From assembly GCF_000222485.1 (NCBI RefSeq), contig NC_015914.1:5686001-5750000 (forward strand): a stretch of 64,000 bases of DNA, read 5' to 3'. The notes under the pieces were generated by a model. That model had not been told where the DNA came from, ran no database searches, and saw only the letters and a program-made list of their open reading frames with translations. A program made the position numbers and the translations under genes. Origin of the DNA: Cyclobacterium marinum DSM 745 (GTDB taxonomy: Bacteria; Bacteroidota; Bacteroidia; Cytophagales; Cyclobacteriaceae). Positions 45,479 to 54,462 of the stretch are shown here, in pieces; position 1 is the first letter of the stretch; every line of letters begins with the position of its first letter.

Positions 45479-45894
45479 TTTTTAAAGAAATTTAGGGTTA
45501 TACAATTTGGACCTAAGATAATCTATTCCTTATTTGTTTCCATAAAAACTAAGAATTTTAGGATAAAATCAGCCTAACCTTTCCTTAAATGATGAAGCTT
45601 GCTTAGCAGAATAACCCCTACAATGGAAGCAAGCAATGAAGTTACCTTTTAAGAAGAAATTTCTAAAAATAATTATCATTTGTGTTTATTTAAAACTTAA
45701 ATAGTAGTAATTTATTTGGCAATGGCGGCCCTCTAAAGTTCTACCTTGTGAAATTAAAGGTCAAAAAATAGCCGTTTATTATTTTAAAAACAGGAATTCT
45801 TATTCGTAAAAACAAAAATAGTTATTAAATTCTTTGACAATTTAATAATTTAAGCAGATCTTTATTTTGGAATTAACAATTAACTTAATAAAAA
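45479..45894. other. Divergent intergenic region, peptidase / Lrp-type gene
   Basis: 416 bases, A+T-rich, presumably with promoters for both directions. No gene, no repeat, no clear -7/-33 pair; TTATTTTG near 45861 is one base short of the TAnnTTTG spacing. Confidence 0.5.
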
Positions 45895-46368
45895 ATGGAC
45901 AAAATTTTAGATATTGACAATGTAGACCTGAAAATTATTTCACTACTTAACAAAGATGCTAAAACCCCATATACCGAGATCGCAAAAAAGGTTTTCGTTT
46001 CTTCCGGAACTGTTCATGTAAGAATGAGAAAGTTGGAAGACCTTGGTGTCGTAAAGAGTGCAACTTTGAACATTGACTATTCTAAACTAGGTTACGATAT
46101 TTCGGCTTTCCTTGGGATTTATTTAGAAAAAAGCTCCTTATACGATACGGTTATAGAAAAACTAAAAGACATTTCTGAAGTAATTAATGCTTATTATACT
46201 ACCGGTAATTACAGCATATTCGCCAAAATCATTTGTAAAGACACCAATCATTTAAGAGACGTACTTAACAAAATTCAATTGGTCGAAGGAATTGATAGAA
46301 CTGAAACCCTCATTGTTCTTGAAGAAAGTATCAATAGGCCTATTCATTTAATAACGGATAAAAAATAA
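45895..46368 (+). CDS. Lrp/AsnC-family transcriptional regulator
   Basis: 157-residue regulator. The N-terminal winged helix-turn-helix spans about 8-60 (DLKIISLLNKDAKTPYTEIAKKVFVSSGTVHVRMRKLEDLG), followed by the RAM/AsnC effector-binding domain about 70-150 (SAFLGIYLEK, INAYYTTGNYSIFAKIICKD). Proteins of this type bind amino acids and form octamers. The typical length and intact motifs leave little doubt. It is separated from the suf operon by 253 bases with no shared transcript evident, so no direct control of suf should be assumed. Target genes unknown. Confidence 0.94.
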   Translation: MDKILDIDNVDLKIISLLNKDAKTPYTEIAKKVFVSSGTVHVRMRKLEDLGVVKSATLNIDYSKLGYDISAFLGIYLEKSSLYDTVIEKLKDISEVINAYYTTGNYSIFAKIICKDTNHLRDVLNKIQLVEGIDRTETLIVLEESINRPIHLITDKK

Positions 46369-46576
46369 CTTCAAATTAATTATTAAGATTAAATCTAAAT
46401 AAAAAATTTATTTAGATTTTCATATATAGTATATGGTTTTTTCAATATTTACTATTGTAAACAATGGTATTTTTTAGAATTTTAACTACTTGATAATCAA
46501 TTAATTGCATCCCGTAGTAAAAGTTATTTTAGATTATTCAACCACATTTAGAACAATAAAAAATAGATTAATGTTG

Positions 46577-46584
46577 TATATTTG
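46577..46584 (+). promoter_or_regulatory. -7 box candidate of the suf operon
   Basis: TATATTTG is a full match to the Bacteroidota -7 consensus and lies 38 bases before the sufB ATG, giving a leader of about 30 bases. No good -33 TTG at the ideal distance was found. Confidence 0.45.
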
Positions 46585-46621
46585 TGGTTCAAAATATAAT
46601 TAGTCTAAATAACTCTTTTTT

Positions 46622-48067
46622 ATGAGCAAGGACAATGAAATCTTAGAAGAATTAACATCCAAAGAATATGAGCATGGCTGGTCAGTTGATTATGAAACTG
46701 ATGAGGCTCCTATTGGTTTAAATGAAAACATCATTCGATGGATTTCTTCAAAAAAGGAAGAGCCCAAATGGCTCTTGGATTGGCGCCTTAAAGCTTTTGA
46801 ACAATGGAGTAAGATGGAAGAACCTACTTGGGCAAATGTTCAATACCCTAAAGTAGACCTTCAATCATTAAGGTTTTATTCAGCTCCAAAACAAAAAAGC
46901 AAGCCAAAAAGTATCAGTGAAGTAGATCCTGAACTTTTGAAAATATATGAAAGACTTGGTATTTCATTAAATGAACAAAAAAGACTTCAAGGAGTAGCTG
47001 TTGATGTGGTGTTGGATTCAGTTTCCGTAGGTACTACTTTTAAAGAGACGCTTTCAAAACTTGGCGTAATCTTTTGTTCATTCAGTGAGGCTGTAAAAGA
47101 GCATCCGGAATTGGTTAAAAAATACCTAGGTTCCGTTGTGCCTGCTACTGACAACTATTATGCTGCCTTAAATGCAGCAGTATTTTCAGATGGTTCATTT
47201 TGTTATATACCCAAAGGTGTGCGTTGCCCAATGGAGCTGTCCACCTATTTCAGAATCAATGCAGCTAACACAGGTCAATTTGAAAGAACGTTAATTGTTG
47301 CAGAAGATAAGTCTTATGTATCCTATTTGGAGGGTTGTACTGCGCCCCAAAGAGACGAAAACCAACTTCATGCAGCGGTGGTAGAAATTTATGCTGCAGA
47401 GAATGCAGAGGTGAAATACTCTACAGTTCAAAATTGGTATCCGGGAGACAAAGAAGGAAAAGGTGGCATTTACAATTTTGTTACTAAAAGAGGTATATGT
47501 GCCGGCGACAACTCTAAAATATCATGGACTCAAGTTGAAACAGGTTCTGCAGTTACTTGGAAATACCCGTCCTGTATATTAAAGGGAAACAATTCGATAG
47601 GAGAATTTTACTCTGTTGCTGTTACGAATAATTACCAACAAGCTGATACAGGCACTAAAATGATTCATATTGGAAAAAATACACGTTCCAGAATCGTTTC
47701 AAAAGGAATTTCCGCAGGTAAGTCTCAAAATTCTTACAGGGGTCAGGTGCAGGTTATGAAACGTGCCAGCAACGCACGTAATTTCTCTCAGTGTGACTCA
47801 CTATTGATGGGCGATAAATGTGGTGCCCATACTTTCCCATATATAGACATTCAAAATTCTTCCGCCAAGGTAGAGCACGAAGCTACTACCTCAAAAATTG
47901 GAGAGGATCAAATCTTCTATTGTAACCAAAGAGGAATAAGTTCTGAAGATGCTGTGGCATTGATTGTGAACGGTTATGCAAAAGAAGTACTCAATCAACT
48001 TCCAATGGAGTTTGCCGTTGAGGCCCAAAAACTATTGGCCCTTACTTTGGAAGGAAGCGTAGGTTAA
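46622..48067 (+). CDS. sufB: Fe-S cluster assembly protein SufB
   Basis: Scaffold subunit of the SufBCD complex that builds and transfers iron-sulfur clusters in the cytoplasm. 481 residues, normal for SufB. Recognisable stretches: [16 protein letters not shown] near the N-terminus, GVFC-type segment, [23 protein letters not shown] (Cys used in cluster building), [26 protein letters not shown], and the C-terminal [28 protein letters not shown] followed by [21 protein letters not shown]. It opens the operon sufB-C-D-S-E-DUF59-bacilliredoxin, with sufC 12 bases downstream. A -7 box candidate is just upstream. Confidence 0.97.
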   Translation: MSKDNEILEELTSKEYEHGWSVDYETDEAPIGLNENIIRWISSKKEEPKWLLDWRLKAFEQWSKMEEPTWANVQYPKVDLQSLRFYSAPKQKSKPKSISEVDPELLKIYERLGISLNEQKRLQGVAVDVVLDSVSVGTTFKETLSKLGVIFCSFSEAVKEHPELVKKYLGSVVPATDNYYAALNAAVFSDGSFCYIPKGVRCPMELSTYFRINAANTGQFERTLIVAEDKSYVSYLEGCTAPQRDENQLHAAVVEIYAAENAEVKYSTVQNWYPGDKEGKGGIYNFVTKRGICAGDNSKISWTQVETGSAVTWKYPSCILKGNNSIGEFYSVAVTNNYQQADTGTKMIHIGKNTRSRIVSKGISAGKSQNSYRGQVQVMKRASNARNFSQCDSLLMGDKCGAHTFPYIDIQNSSAKVEHEATTSKIGEDQIFYCNQRGISSEDAVALIVNGYAKEVLNQLPMEFAVEAQKLLALTLEGSVG

Positions 48068-48079
48068 AAAATTAGAAAA

Positions 48080-48841
48080 ATGTTATCAATAAAAAATTTA
48101 CATGCTGCAATAGAAGGCAGCCCAATACTGAATGGTATAAACCTTGAAATCAAACCGGGGGAAGTACATGCCATTATGGGGCCAAATGGTTCTGGAAAAT
48201 CAACTTTGGCTTCTGTTTTAGCCGGACGTGAAGAATATGAGGTTACCGAAGGTTCTGTAACTTTCAAAGGAAAGGACATATTGGAACTTAGTCCTGAAGA
48301 CAGGGCTAGAGAAGGAGTGTTTTTAGCATTTCAATACCCTGTAGAAATCCCAGGTGTAAGTTCCACTAATTTCCTTAGAACTGCTGTAAATCAAGTCAGA
48401 GAATATAGGGGTGAAAGCCCATTGGATGCAGTAAAATTTCTTTCTTTGATGAAAGAAAAGATGAAATTGGTTGAAATTGATCAGAAGTTATTGAGCAGGG
48501 CTTTGAATGAAGGTTTTTCCGGGGGTGAGAAGAAAAAGAATGAAATTTTTCAGATGGCCATGCTGGAACCTTCCCTTTCTATTCTTGATGAAACTGATTC
48601 CGGTCTGGATATTGATGCCCTAAAGGTGGTAGCCAATGGAGTCAACCAACTAAAATCAAAGGACAATGCAACGATAGTTGTTACACACTATCAGCGTTTG
48701 TTGGATTATATTGTACCGGATTATGTTCATGTATTGTACAAAGGTAAAATTGTAAAATCCGGAACTAAAGAATTGGCCTTAGAACTTGAAGCCAAAGGTT
48801 ACGACTGGATCAAAGATGAATTATCAGGAGCAACGGTTTAG
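48080..48841 (+). CDS. sufC: Fe-S cluster assembly ATPase SufC
   Basis: ABC-type ATPase subunit that drives conformational change of SufB-SufD. 253 residues. Walker A GPNGSGKST at 34-42, ABC signature FSGGEKKKNEI at 146-156, Walker B with LSILDETDSGLD at 166-177, followed by the switch His in VVTHYQRLL. The E-T-D-S-G-L-D motif and KKKNE are specific for SufC rather than transporter ATPases. Lies 12 bases after sufB and 25 bases before sufD. Confidence 0.97.
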   Translation: MLSIKNLHAAIEGSPILNGINLEIKPGEVHAIMGPNGSGKSTLASVLAGREEYEVTEGSVTFKGKDILELSPEDRAREGVFLAFQYPVEIPGVSSTNFLRTAVNQVREYRGESPLDAVKFLSLMKEKMKLVEIDQKLLSRALNEGFSGGEKKKNEIFQMAMLEPSLSILDETDSGLDIDALKVVANGVNQLKSKDNATIVVTHYQRLLDYIVPDYVHVLYKGKIVKSGTKELALELEAKGYDWIKDELSGATV

Positions 48842-48866
48842 TTTTAATCCAAGATTATAATTTCTA

Positions 48867-50174
48867 ATGACATTATCGACAAAGAAAGATCATAAACTGG
48901 TAGAATTATTCCTTTCTAAGCAGACGGATTCAAATGATTCAAACCCTTTCAAGGATTTGAAGACTGTTGCGAAATCATCGCTTGAAGCTACCGGTTTTCC
49001 TACTTTGAAAGAAGAGGAGTATAAATATACTAATATCACCAAGCGGATCATTGATAAGATAGAAAACTATTCTTCTCCTCAATCAATTGATAACCTTGCT
49101 GAAATAATCAAAGGCAATTCATTGATCAACACACTTGATGGGTATAGGCTAGTCAGGAATAATGGAGTATTTGACCCTGAATTATCCAATTATAAAGATG
49201 CTGGATTTTCAGTTAAGGCATTTTCTGAATTGGATGAAGAACAAGCGAGTGAAATAGGATCCATCGAATCAGTTGACAAAGACGCTTTCGCTGCATTAAA
49301 CGCTTATTCCTTTGAGTCCGGGATTCGAATTGACATTCCTGATGGATTAATAGTGGAGCAGCCCATTGTTTTGGCAGACTTTGTCAATCCAGATGCTAAC
49401 GGCCAATGTGTTCAACCAAGAACCTATTACCATGCAGGCAAAAATAGCCAAGCTACTGTCATCGAAATAACCGTTTATTTGAATGAATCAACTGTCTTTC
49501 TTAATGAAGTTGCTGAATGGAATGTAGAAGACAATGCTCATATCAGGCATTATAAACTTCAGGATGGTCACAACGCAGAACTTGGCGTAAGCAATTCCGG
49601 GTCGGAAATCGCTCGGGACGCTACCTTCACCTCTGTTTTGTTGAGTTTAAGTGGAGAAATGCTAAGAAATAATCTAAGTCTGAATATCAACGCAAGTAAT
49701 TGTGTAGGTAATATGTACGGACTTTATTTACTGAATGGAAAAACGCACGTTGACAACCATACTAATGTGGATCATAAAATGCCTCATTCGGAATCAAATG
49801 AACTTTACAAAGGCATTTTAACAGACCAATCCAGAGGAGTTTTCAACGGAAAGATATTTGTAAGGCAGGATGCCCAGAAAACAAATGCATTTCAGCAAAA
49901 CAACAATATATTATTGTCAGAGGATGCGACTTTAAACACCAAGCCGCAACTTGAAATATGGGCAGATGATGTAAAATGTTCTCATGGTTGTACTACGGGC
50001 CAATTAGATGAAGAGGCCCTCTTTTACCTTAGAGCAAGGGGAATAGGTAAGAAAAGCGCAAAATCATTGTTGCTTTATGCATTTGCGGGAGAAGTGCTGG
50101 ACCATATCACCAATGAATCCTTTAAAAATTACTGTGAAAAAATAGTACATGAACGACTTGGAGGCGGCCATTAA
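48867..50174 (+). CDS. sufD: Fe-S cluster assembly protein SufD
   Basis: Second beta-helix subunit of the SufBCD complex, 435 residues. N-terminal helical part (EATGFPTLKEEEYKYTNI), then a right-handed beta-helix with the conserved GKTHVDNHTNVDHKMPHSESNELYKGIL and GVFNGKIFVRQDAQKTNAFQQNNNILLSEDATLNTKPQLEIWADDVKCSHGCTTGQLDEEALFYLRARGI, which contains the conserved Cys and His. Translation is probably coupled to sufS, whose start lies 26 bases inside the end of this gene. Confidence 0.96.
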   Translation: MTLSTKKDHKLVELFLSKQTDSNDSNPFKDLKTVAKSSLEATGFPTLKEEEYKYTNITKRIIDKIENYSSPQSIDNLAEIIKGNSLINTLDGYRLVRNNGVFDPELSNYKDAGFSVKAFSELDEEQASEIGSIESVDKDAFAALNAYSFESGIRIDIPDGLIVEQPIVLADFVNPDANGQCVQPRTYYHAGKNSQATVIEITVYLNESTVFLNEVAEWNVEDNAHIRHYKLQDGHNAELGVSNSGSEIARDATFTSVLLSLSGEMLRNNLSLNINASNCVGNMYGLYLLNGKTHVDNHTNVDHKMPHSESNELYKGILTDQSRGVFNGKIFVRQDAQKTNAFQQNNNILLSEDATLNTKPQLEIWADDVKCSHGCTTGQLDEEALFYLRARGIGKKSAKSLLLYAFAGEVLDHITNESFKNYCEKIVHERLGGGH

Positions 50175-51405
50175 AAATAACTCAGGAATACTAGTTGAAG
50201 ATAAGATCAGAGAATTTTTCCCAATACTTCACCAAGAAGTAAATGGAAAACCTTTGGCTTATTTTGACAATGCTGCAACCACGCAAAAGCCCATTCAAGT
50301 GATTGAAGCTTTGCGAAAGTACTATGAATTAGACAATTCAAATATACACAGAGGAGCACATACTTTGGCTTCTAGGTCTACAGACTATTTTGAAAACACA
50401 CGTCGATTAGTCAAGGAATTTATCAATGCTCCTTCTTCTGAAGAAGTAATTATTACCAAGGGAACAACAGAAAGCATCAACTTGGTAGCCAGTACTTTTG
50501 GTAGGAAATTTATTGCAAAGGGAGATGAAATTATCATTTCTACCTTGGAGCACCACTCCAATATTGTGCCTTGGCAACTCTTATGTGAAGAAAAAGGTGC
50601 AATTTTAAAGGTAATCCCAATTCACGACACTGGTGAGTTGGACTTAGTTGCTTACAGGCAATTGCTTTCTGAAAAAACAAAGCTAGTGGCTGTAGTTCAT
50701 GCATCCAATGCATTGGGAACTATCAACCCGATCAAAGAAATGATCCAGCAAGCCCATAAATATGGAGCAAAATTTCTTATGGATGGGGCACAAAGTACTG
50801 CCCATTTGGACATAGATGTTCAGGGTTTGGATTGCGATTTTTTCGCTTTCTCTGCACACAAAGTTTATGGTCCTACCGGGGTAGGCTTTTTATATGGAAA
50901 GCGAGAACTTTTGGAAGCCATGCCTCCTTATCAAGGAGGAGGAGAAATGATCAAAGAGGTCAGCTTTGAAAAAACAACATTCAATGATTTGCCCTATAAA
51001 TTCGAGGCAGGAACACCTAATATTGGGGATGTAATTGCATTTGGTGAGGCCATAAAATTTGTAAACAATATCGGAAAAGAAACCATTAGGAATCATGAAA
51101 ATCACCTGTTGAAGCATGCAGTTGAGAGAAGCGCCGAAATAAAAGGCTTTATTCCTATAGGTACGGCTAAAGCAAAAGTTAGTGTTCTAAGTTTTGGAAT
51201 CAACAATATCCACCCTTTTGATGTGGGCTTAATGTTGGATGCTTCAGGTATAGCTGTTAGAACCGGTCACCATTGCACCCAGCCACTTATGGATAGGTTA
51301 CAAGTTGAGGGAACTGTCAGGGCTTCCTTTGCTGTTTACAATACCATAGAAGAAATTGATAGGCTAATTGAGAGCTTAAAAAGAATCTCAAAAAGGAAAA
51401 ATTAA
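50149..51405 (+). CDS. sufS: Cysteine desulfurase SufS
   Basis: PLP-dependent enzyme that removes sulfur from L-cysteine and passes it to SufE. 418 residues. PLP lysine K238 in AFSAHKVYGPTG, PLP-stacking His in STLEHHSNIVPW (H135-H136), Asp in MDGAQSTAHLD, and catalytic C376 in RTGHHCTQPLM (the SufS-type RxGHHC motif). The start at 50149 overlaps sufD by 26 bases, and no closer in-frame ATG gives the conserved N-terminus, so the overlap is accepted. sufE begins at the stop codon (TAATG overlap). Confidence 0.96.
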   Translation: MNDLEAAIKNNSGILVEDKIREFFPILHQEVNGKPLAYFDNAATTQKPIQVIEALRKYYELDNSNIHRGAHTLASRSTDYFENTRRLVKEFINAPSSEEVIITKGTTESINLVASTFGRKFIAKGDEIIISTLEHHSNIVPWQLLCEEKGAILKVIPIHDTGELDLVAYRQLLSEKTKLVAVVHASNALGTINPIKEMIQQAHKYGAKFLMDGAQSTAHLDIDVQGLDCDFFAFSAHKVYGPTGVGFLYGKRELLEAMPPYQGGGEMIKEVSFEKTTFNDLPYKFEAGTPNIGDVIAFGEAIKFVNNIGKETIRNHENHLLKHAVERSAEIKGFIPIGTAKAKVSVLSFGINNIHPFDVGLMLDASGIAVRTGHHCTQPLMDRLQVEGTVRASFAVYNTIEEIDRLIESLKRISKRKN

Positions 51406-51836
51406 TGGCAGAAATAAACAGTATTCAGGAAGAAATAATTGGTGAATTTGAAATTCTAGGTGATGACAAGGAATCCACAATTTATTACATTATGGAACTT
51501 GGAGACCAATTGCCTGAATTTCCTGAAAAAGATAAAGTAGAGGACAATATTATCAAAGGTTGCCAATCAAAGGTTTGGCTAACAAGTAGTTTAGAAGAGG
51601 GAAAGGTTCATTTCCAGGCTGACTCCAATACCGATATCACGAAAGGATTAATCAGTCTTTTGATTAGGGTTCTATCAGGCCAACCTGCCAATGAAATAAT
51701 CAATGCAGACCTATACTTTATTGAAAAGATCGGCATGGGTAATATCATCGGTTCACAGCGTTCCAATGGTCTTACTGCGATGATCAAACAAATGAAATTA
51801 TTTGCAATAGCTTACAAAGCCAAAATTAATGCATAA
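51405..51836 (+). CDS. sufE: SufE-family sulfur acceptor
   Basis: Takes the persulfide sulfur from SufS and delivers it to SufBCD. 143 residues, normal for SufE. The acceptor cysteine is C53 in IKGCQSKVWL; other family stretches are YYIMELGDQLPEFPE and GLISLLIRVLSGQPANEI. Its ATG shares one base with the sufS stop and its end overlaps the next gene by 8 bases, indicating tight translational coupling in the suf operon. Confidence 0.96.
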   Translation: MAEINSIQEEIIGEFEILGDDKESTIYYIMELGDQLPEFPEKDKVEDNIIKGCQSKVWLTSSLEEGKVHFQADSNTDITKGLISLLIRVLSGQPANEIINADLYFIEKIGMGNIIGSQRSNGLTAMIKQMKLFAIAYKAKINA

Positions 51837-52179
51837 CCCAGCTATGGAAAATAAAGAGCAATCAACGGACGATCAAGAAGCCCTAAAAGGAAAGGTGATC
51901 AACGCCATAAAAGATGTTTATGATCCGGAAATCCCTGTAGACGTATATGAGCTCGGCCTTATTTATGAAATTACGGTTTACCCGGTAAACAATGTATATA
52001 TTTTAATGACCCTTACATCCCCCAATTGCCCAGCAGCTGAATCTATCCCTTCAGAGGTAAAAGAGAGTGTTGGCAATATTGAGGGAGTAAATAATGTGGA
52101 AGTAGAACTCACTTTTGACCCACCCTATTCTCAAGACATGATGTCGGAAGTAGCAAAGTTGGAACTGGGATTTTTATAA
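51829..52179 (+). CDS. SUF-system Fe-S assembly protein, DUF59/MIP18 family (SufT-like)
   Basis: 116-residue protein of the DUF59 (MIP18/PaaD-like) family that helps mature Fe-S proteins. Conserved parts: VYDPEIPVDVYELGLIYEI, the Cys motif TLTSPNCPAAESIP, and VELTFDPPYSQDMMSE near the end. In suf operons of Bacteroidota this position is typical. The start at 51829 overlaps sufE by 8 bases; an alternative ATG at 51844 (MENKEQS) would leave a 7-base gap and is about equally likely. Accessory rather than essential role inferred from the family. Confidence 0.93.
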   Translation: MHNPAMENKEQSTDDQEALKGKVINAIKDVYDPEIPVDVYELGLIYEITVYPVNNVYILMTLTSPNCPAAESIPSEVKESVGNIEGVNNVEVELTFDPPYSQDMMSEVAKLELGFL

Positions 52180-52202
52180 AAATACAATAAAACAAAAGTA
52201 AT

Positions 52203-52619
52203 ATGTATCCAGAAGAATTGATTGCACCGATGCGTGCAGAGCTTACAGAAGCAGGTTTTAAGGAATTCAAGTCCGCTCAGGATGTAGAAGATCACCTTAG
52301 CGAGCATAAAGGAACTACGTTTATAGTGGTTAATTCAGTGTGTGGATGTGCAGCAGGAGCTGCCCGGCCGGGTGTTAGGGCTGCCTTGGAAAAAGCTTCC
52401 AAGCAACCTGATGTTTTGGCCACAGTTTTCGCCGGTAACGATGCAGATGCTGTAGCCAAATTTAGGGAATTGGTACTTCCTTATCCTCCTTCTTCCCCAG
52501 CCATGGCATTATTCAAAGATGGAGAGTTGGTTCATTTCATTGAGAGGCATCACATTGAAGGAAGAAATGCCCAAATGATCGGAGATCACTTGGTTGAGGT
52601 TTTCGAACATTTTTGTTAA
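52203..52619 (+). CDS. BrxA/BrxB-family bacilliredoxin
   Basis: 138-residue protein of the YphP/YqiW family (bacilliredoxin), a thioredoxin-like fold that removes bacillithiol from S-thiolated proteins. Its active site is C47-G-C49 in NSVCGCAAGAARP, the CGC motif that marks the family, followed by the C-terminal DHLVEVFEHFC. Full length, 23 bases after the DUF59 gene and before a terminator, so it is the last gene of the suf operon. The link with Fe-S assembly suggests repair of oxidised thiols or use of bacillithiol as a sulfur or iron carrier; that is inference. Presence of bacillithiol synthesis genes cannot be judged from this window. Confidence 0.94.
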   Translation: MYPEELIAPMRAELTEAGFKEFKSAQDVEDHLSEHKGTTFIVVNSVCGCAAGAARPGVRAALEKASKQPDVLATVFAGNDADAVAKFRELVLPYPPSSPAMALFKDGELVHFIERHHIEGRNAQMIGDHLVEVFEHFC

Positions 52620-52623
52620 AGTG

Positions 52624-52643
52624 TGCCCTTTTAGGGCATTTTT
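52624..52643 (+). terminator. Rho-independent terminator of the suf operon
   Basis: TGCCCT (52624-52629), loop TTT, AGGGCA (52633-52638), then TTTTT; starts 5 bases after the bacilliredoxin stop. Confidence 0.8.
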
Positions 52644-52914
52644 CATTTGAGTAGAAAACAATAATCAACTCTTAAAATAAATTTGGTCAATTCAACCGAT
52701 AATAAATTTGAATTGCTGAATTTTTGAATATAATAATTGCTATAATTAGGAAGGTATTACTTTTTTCCAAATATAATTTTAATTGTGAAAGCACTTTCCT
52801 ACAGCATTTACGCCATATTTTTAAAAAATATTGCGTAAATTTTACTAAATTGTATTCAAATTTATTTTAACTGAATAAGTTAGGAACTTTATAAAATCAT
52901 TTAATAATAAACAC

Positions 52915-54201
52915 ATGTCGGATATTGCTAAACTATCCTTTAAAGGTAAAGAATATGATCTTCCAGTCACCGAAGGTACAGAAAATGAAATTGCGGTTGA
53001 TATTGCAAAATTACGAGGCCAATCAGGGTTAATTACCATTGATCCGGGTTTTAAAAATACTGGATCGACCAAAAGTGCCATTACGTTTTTAGATGGGGAG
53101 AAAGGTATTTTAAGGTATAGAGGCTATAATATTGAAGACTTAGCAGAGAATTCTAATTTCTTAGAAGTTTCTTATTTGTTGATAAATGGTGAATTACCAA
53201 CTACTGAGCAATACAATGACTTTGCTGGGAGAATCACAAACCACACTTTGGTGCATGAAGACATCAAGAAAATTCTTGATGGATTTCCATCTGTAGCGCA
53301 TCCCATGGGAGTTCTTTCTTCATTGATTTGTTCTCTTACCGCATTTTATCCAAATTCTTTGGATCCAAACAATACTGATGAAGAGATCAAACTAAGTATG
53401 GTGAGGTTATTGGCTAAAATGCCAACCTTTGCTGCTTGGGCGTATAAAAACAAAATGGGTCATCCTGTAAATTACCCCGACAATAGCCTTGATTATTGTG
53501 GTAATTTCATGAAAATGATGTTCTCCTTACCTTCAGAGAAATACGAAATAGACCCAGTTATTTCTAAAGCCTTAGATAAATTATTAATTCTACATGCAGA
53601 CCATGAACAAAACTGTTCTACTTCTACAGTAAGAATTGTTGGATCTTCGCAAGCCAGCATATATGCTTCTATTTCTGCAGGTATCAATGCACTTTGGGGT
53701 CCTCTCCATGGAGGTGCCAACCAATCTGTAATTGAAATGCTTGAAGCTATTAAAGCAGATGGTGGTGATTCTAAGAAATATTTAGAAAAAGCAAAAGACA
53801 AAAATGATCCTTTCAGATTAATGGGTTTTGGACACAGGGTTTACAAAAACTTTGATCCAAGAGCCAAAATAATCAAGAAGGCTGCTGATGATGTACTAGA
53901 GAAATTAGGTATCAACGACCCGGTTTTAGACATCGCAAAAGAACTTGAAAGTGCTGCCCTTAATGATCAGTACTTTGTAGATAGAAAACTTTACCCTAAT
54001 GTTGATTTCTACTCAGGAATCATTTATAGGGCTTTGGGTATTCCTACCGATATGTTTACAGTAATGTTTGCCTTGGGAAGACTTCCAGGTTGGATCGCAC
54101 AATGGAAAGAAATGCGTGAAAACAATGAGCCAATTGGTCGACCAAGACAAGTATATGTAGGCAGTACAGAAAGACCTTTCGTACCGATCGACAAAAGGTA
54201 A
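52915..54201 (+). CDS. gltA: Citrate synthase
   Basis: Condenses acetyl-CoA and oxaloacetate to citrate, entry step of the TCA cycle. 428 residues, type II (Gram-negative hexameric) length and style. N-terminal SGLITIDPGFKNTGSTKSAITFLDGEKGILRYRGYNIEDLAE; catalytic His in LHADHEQNCSTSTVRIVGSS (substrate binding), the HGGAN motif in WGPLHGGANQSVIEML, GFGHRVYKNFDPRA, and catalytic Asp in PNVDFYSGIIYRALG; ends in RPRQVYVGSTERPFVPIDKR. Single-gene unit between two terminators; the upstream 270 bases are A+T-rich with no clear promoter motif. Confidence 0.97.
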   Translation: MSDIAKLSFKGKEYDLPVTEGTENEIAVDIAKLRGQSGLITIDPGFKNTGSTKSAITFLDGEKGILRYRGYNIEDLAENSNFLEVSYLLINGELPTTEQYNDFAGRITNHTLVHEDIKKILDGFPSVAHPMGVLSSLICSLTAFYPNSLDPNNTDEEIKLSMVRLLAKMPTFAAWAYKNKMGHPVNYPDNSLDYCGNFMKMMFSLPSEKYEIDPVISKALDKLLILHADHEQNCSTSTVRIVGSSQASIYASISAGINALWGPLHGGANQSVIEMLEAIKADGGDSKKYLEKAKDKNDPFRLMGFGHRVYKNFDPRAKIIKKAADDVLEKLGINDPVLDIAKELESAALNDQYFVDRKLYPNVDFYSGIIYRALGIPTDMFTVMFALGRLPGWIAQWKEMRENNEPIGRPRQVYVGSTERPFVPIDKR

Positions 54202-54222
54202 TTCAAAATCTATAAATTAAAT

Positions 54223-54250
54223 AAAAAAAGGGTCTTTTGACCCTTTTTTT
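54223..54250 (+). terminator. Terminator after citrate synthase, symmetrical
   Basis: AAAAAAAGGGTC (54223-54234), loop TTTT, GACCCTTTTTTT (54239-54250), 21 bases after the stop codon. Confidence 0.88.
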
Positions 54251-54323
54251 ATTTATATGCAAAATATAATTTAGCGAAATCCGCTGAAAATTAGAATATA
54301 TTTCATAAACTGCTTAACAATAG

Positions 54324-54354
54324 TTGTAAGCTAAGCTATTTTTTTATACCTTTG
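54324..54354 (+). promoter_or_regulatory. Promoter of the DEAD-box helicase gene
   Basis: TTG (54324-54326), 20-base spacer, TACCTTTG (54347-54354): a full Bacteroidota -33/-7 pair. Transcription would start near 54361, leaving a leader of about 100 bases before the ATG at 54463. Confidence 0.6.
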
Positions 54355-54394
54355 CAACTTATTTAAAATATACATTTTTCTCCTACGCCGTGGG

Positions 54395-54457
54395 GTTCCT
54401 TATTGTTGATCGACACTGGGATATTTGGGAATACCGTGGCTTTGAGAAGTAAGGAAC
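54395..54457 (+). promoter_or_regulatory. Possible structured 5' leader of the DEAD-box helicase mRNA
   Basis: GTTCCTTA (54395-54402) pairs perfectly with TAAGGAAC (54450-54457), closing a 47-base domain that contains further G-rich stretches, and ending 5 bases before the start codon. Formation would hide the start region; cold-shock helicase genes are often controlled by such leaders. Confidence 0.4.
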
Positions 54458-54462
54458 ATTTC

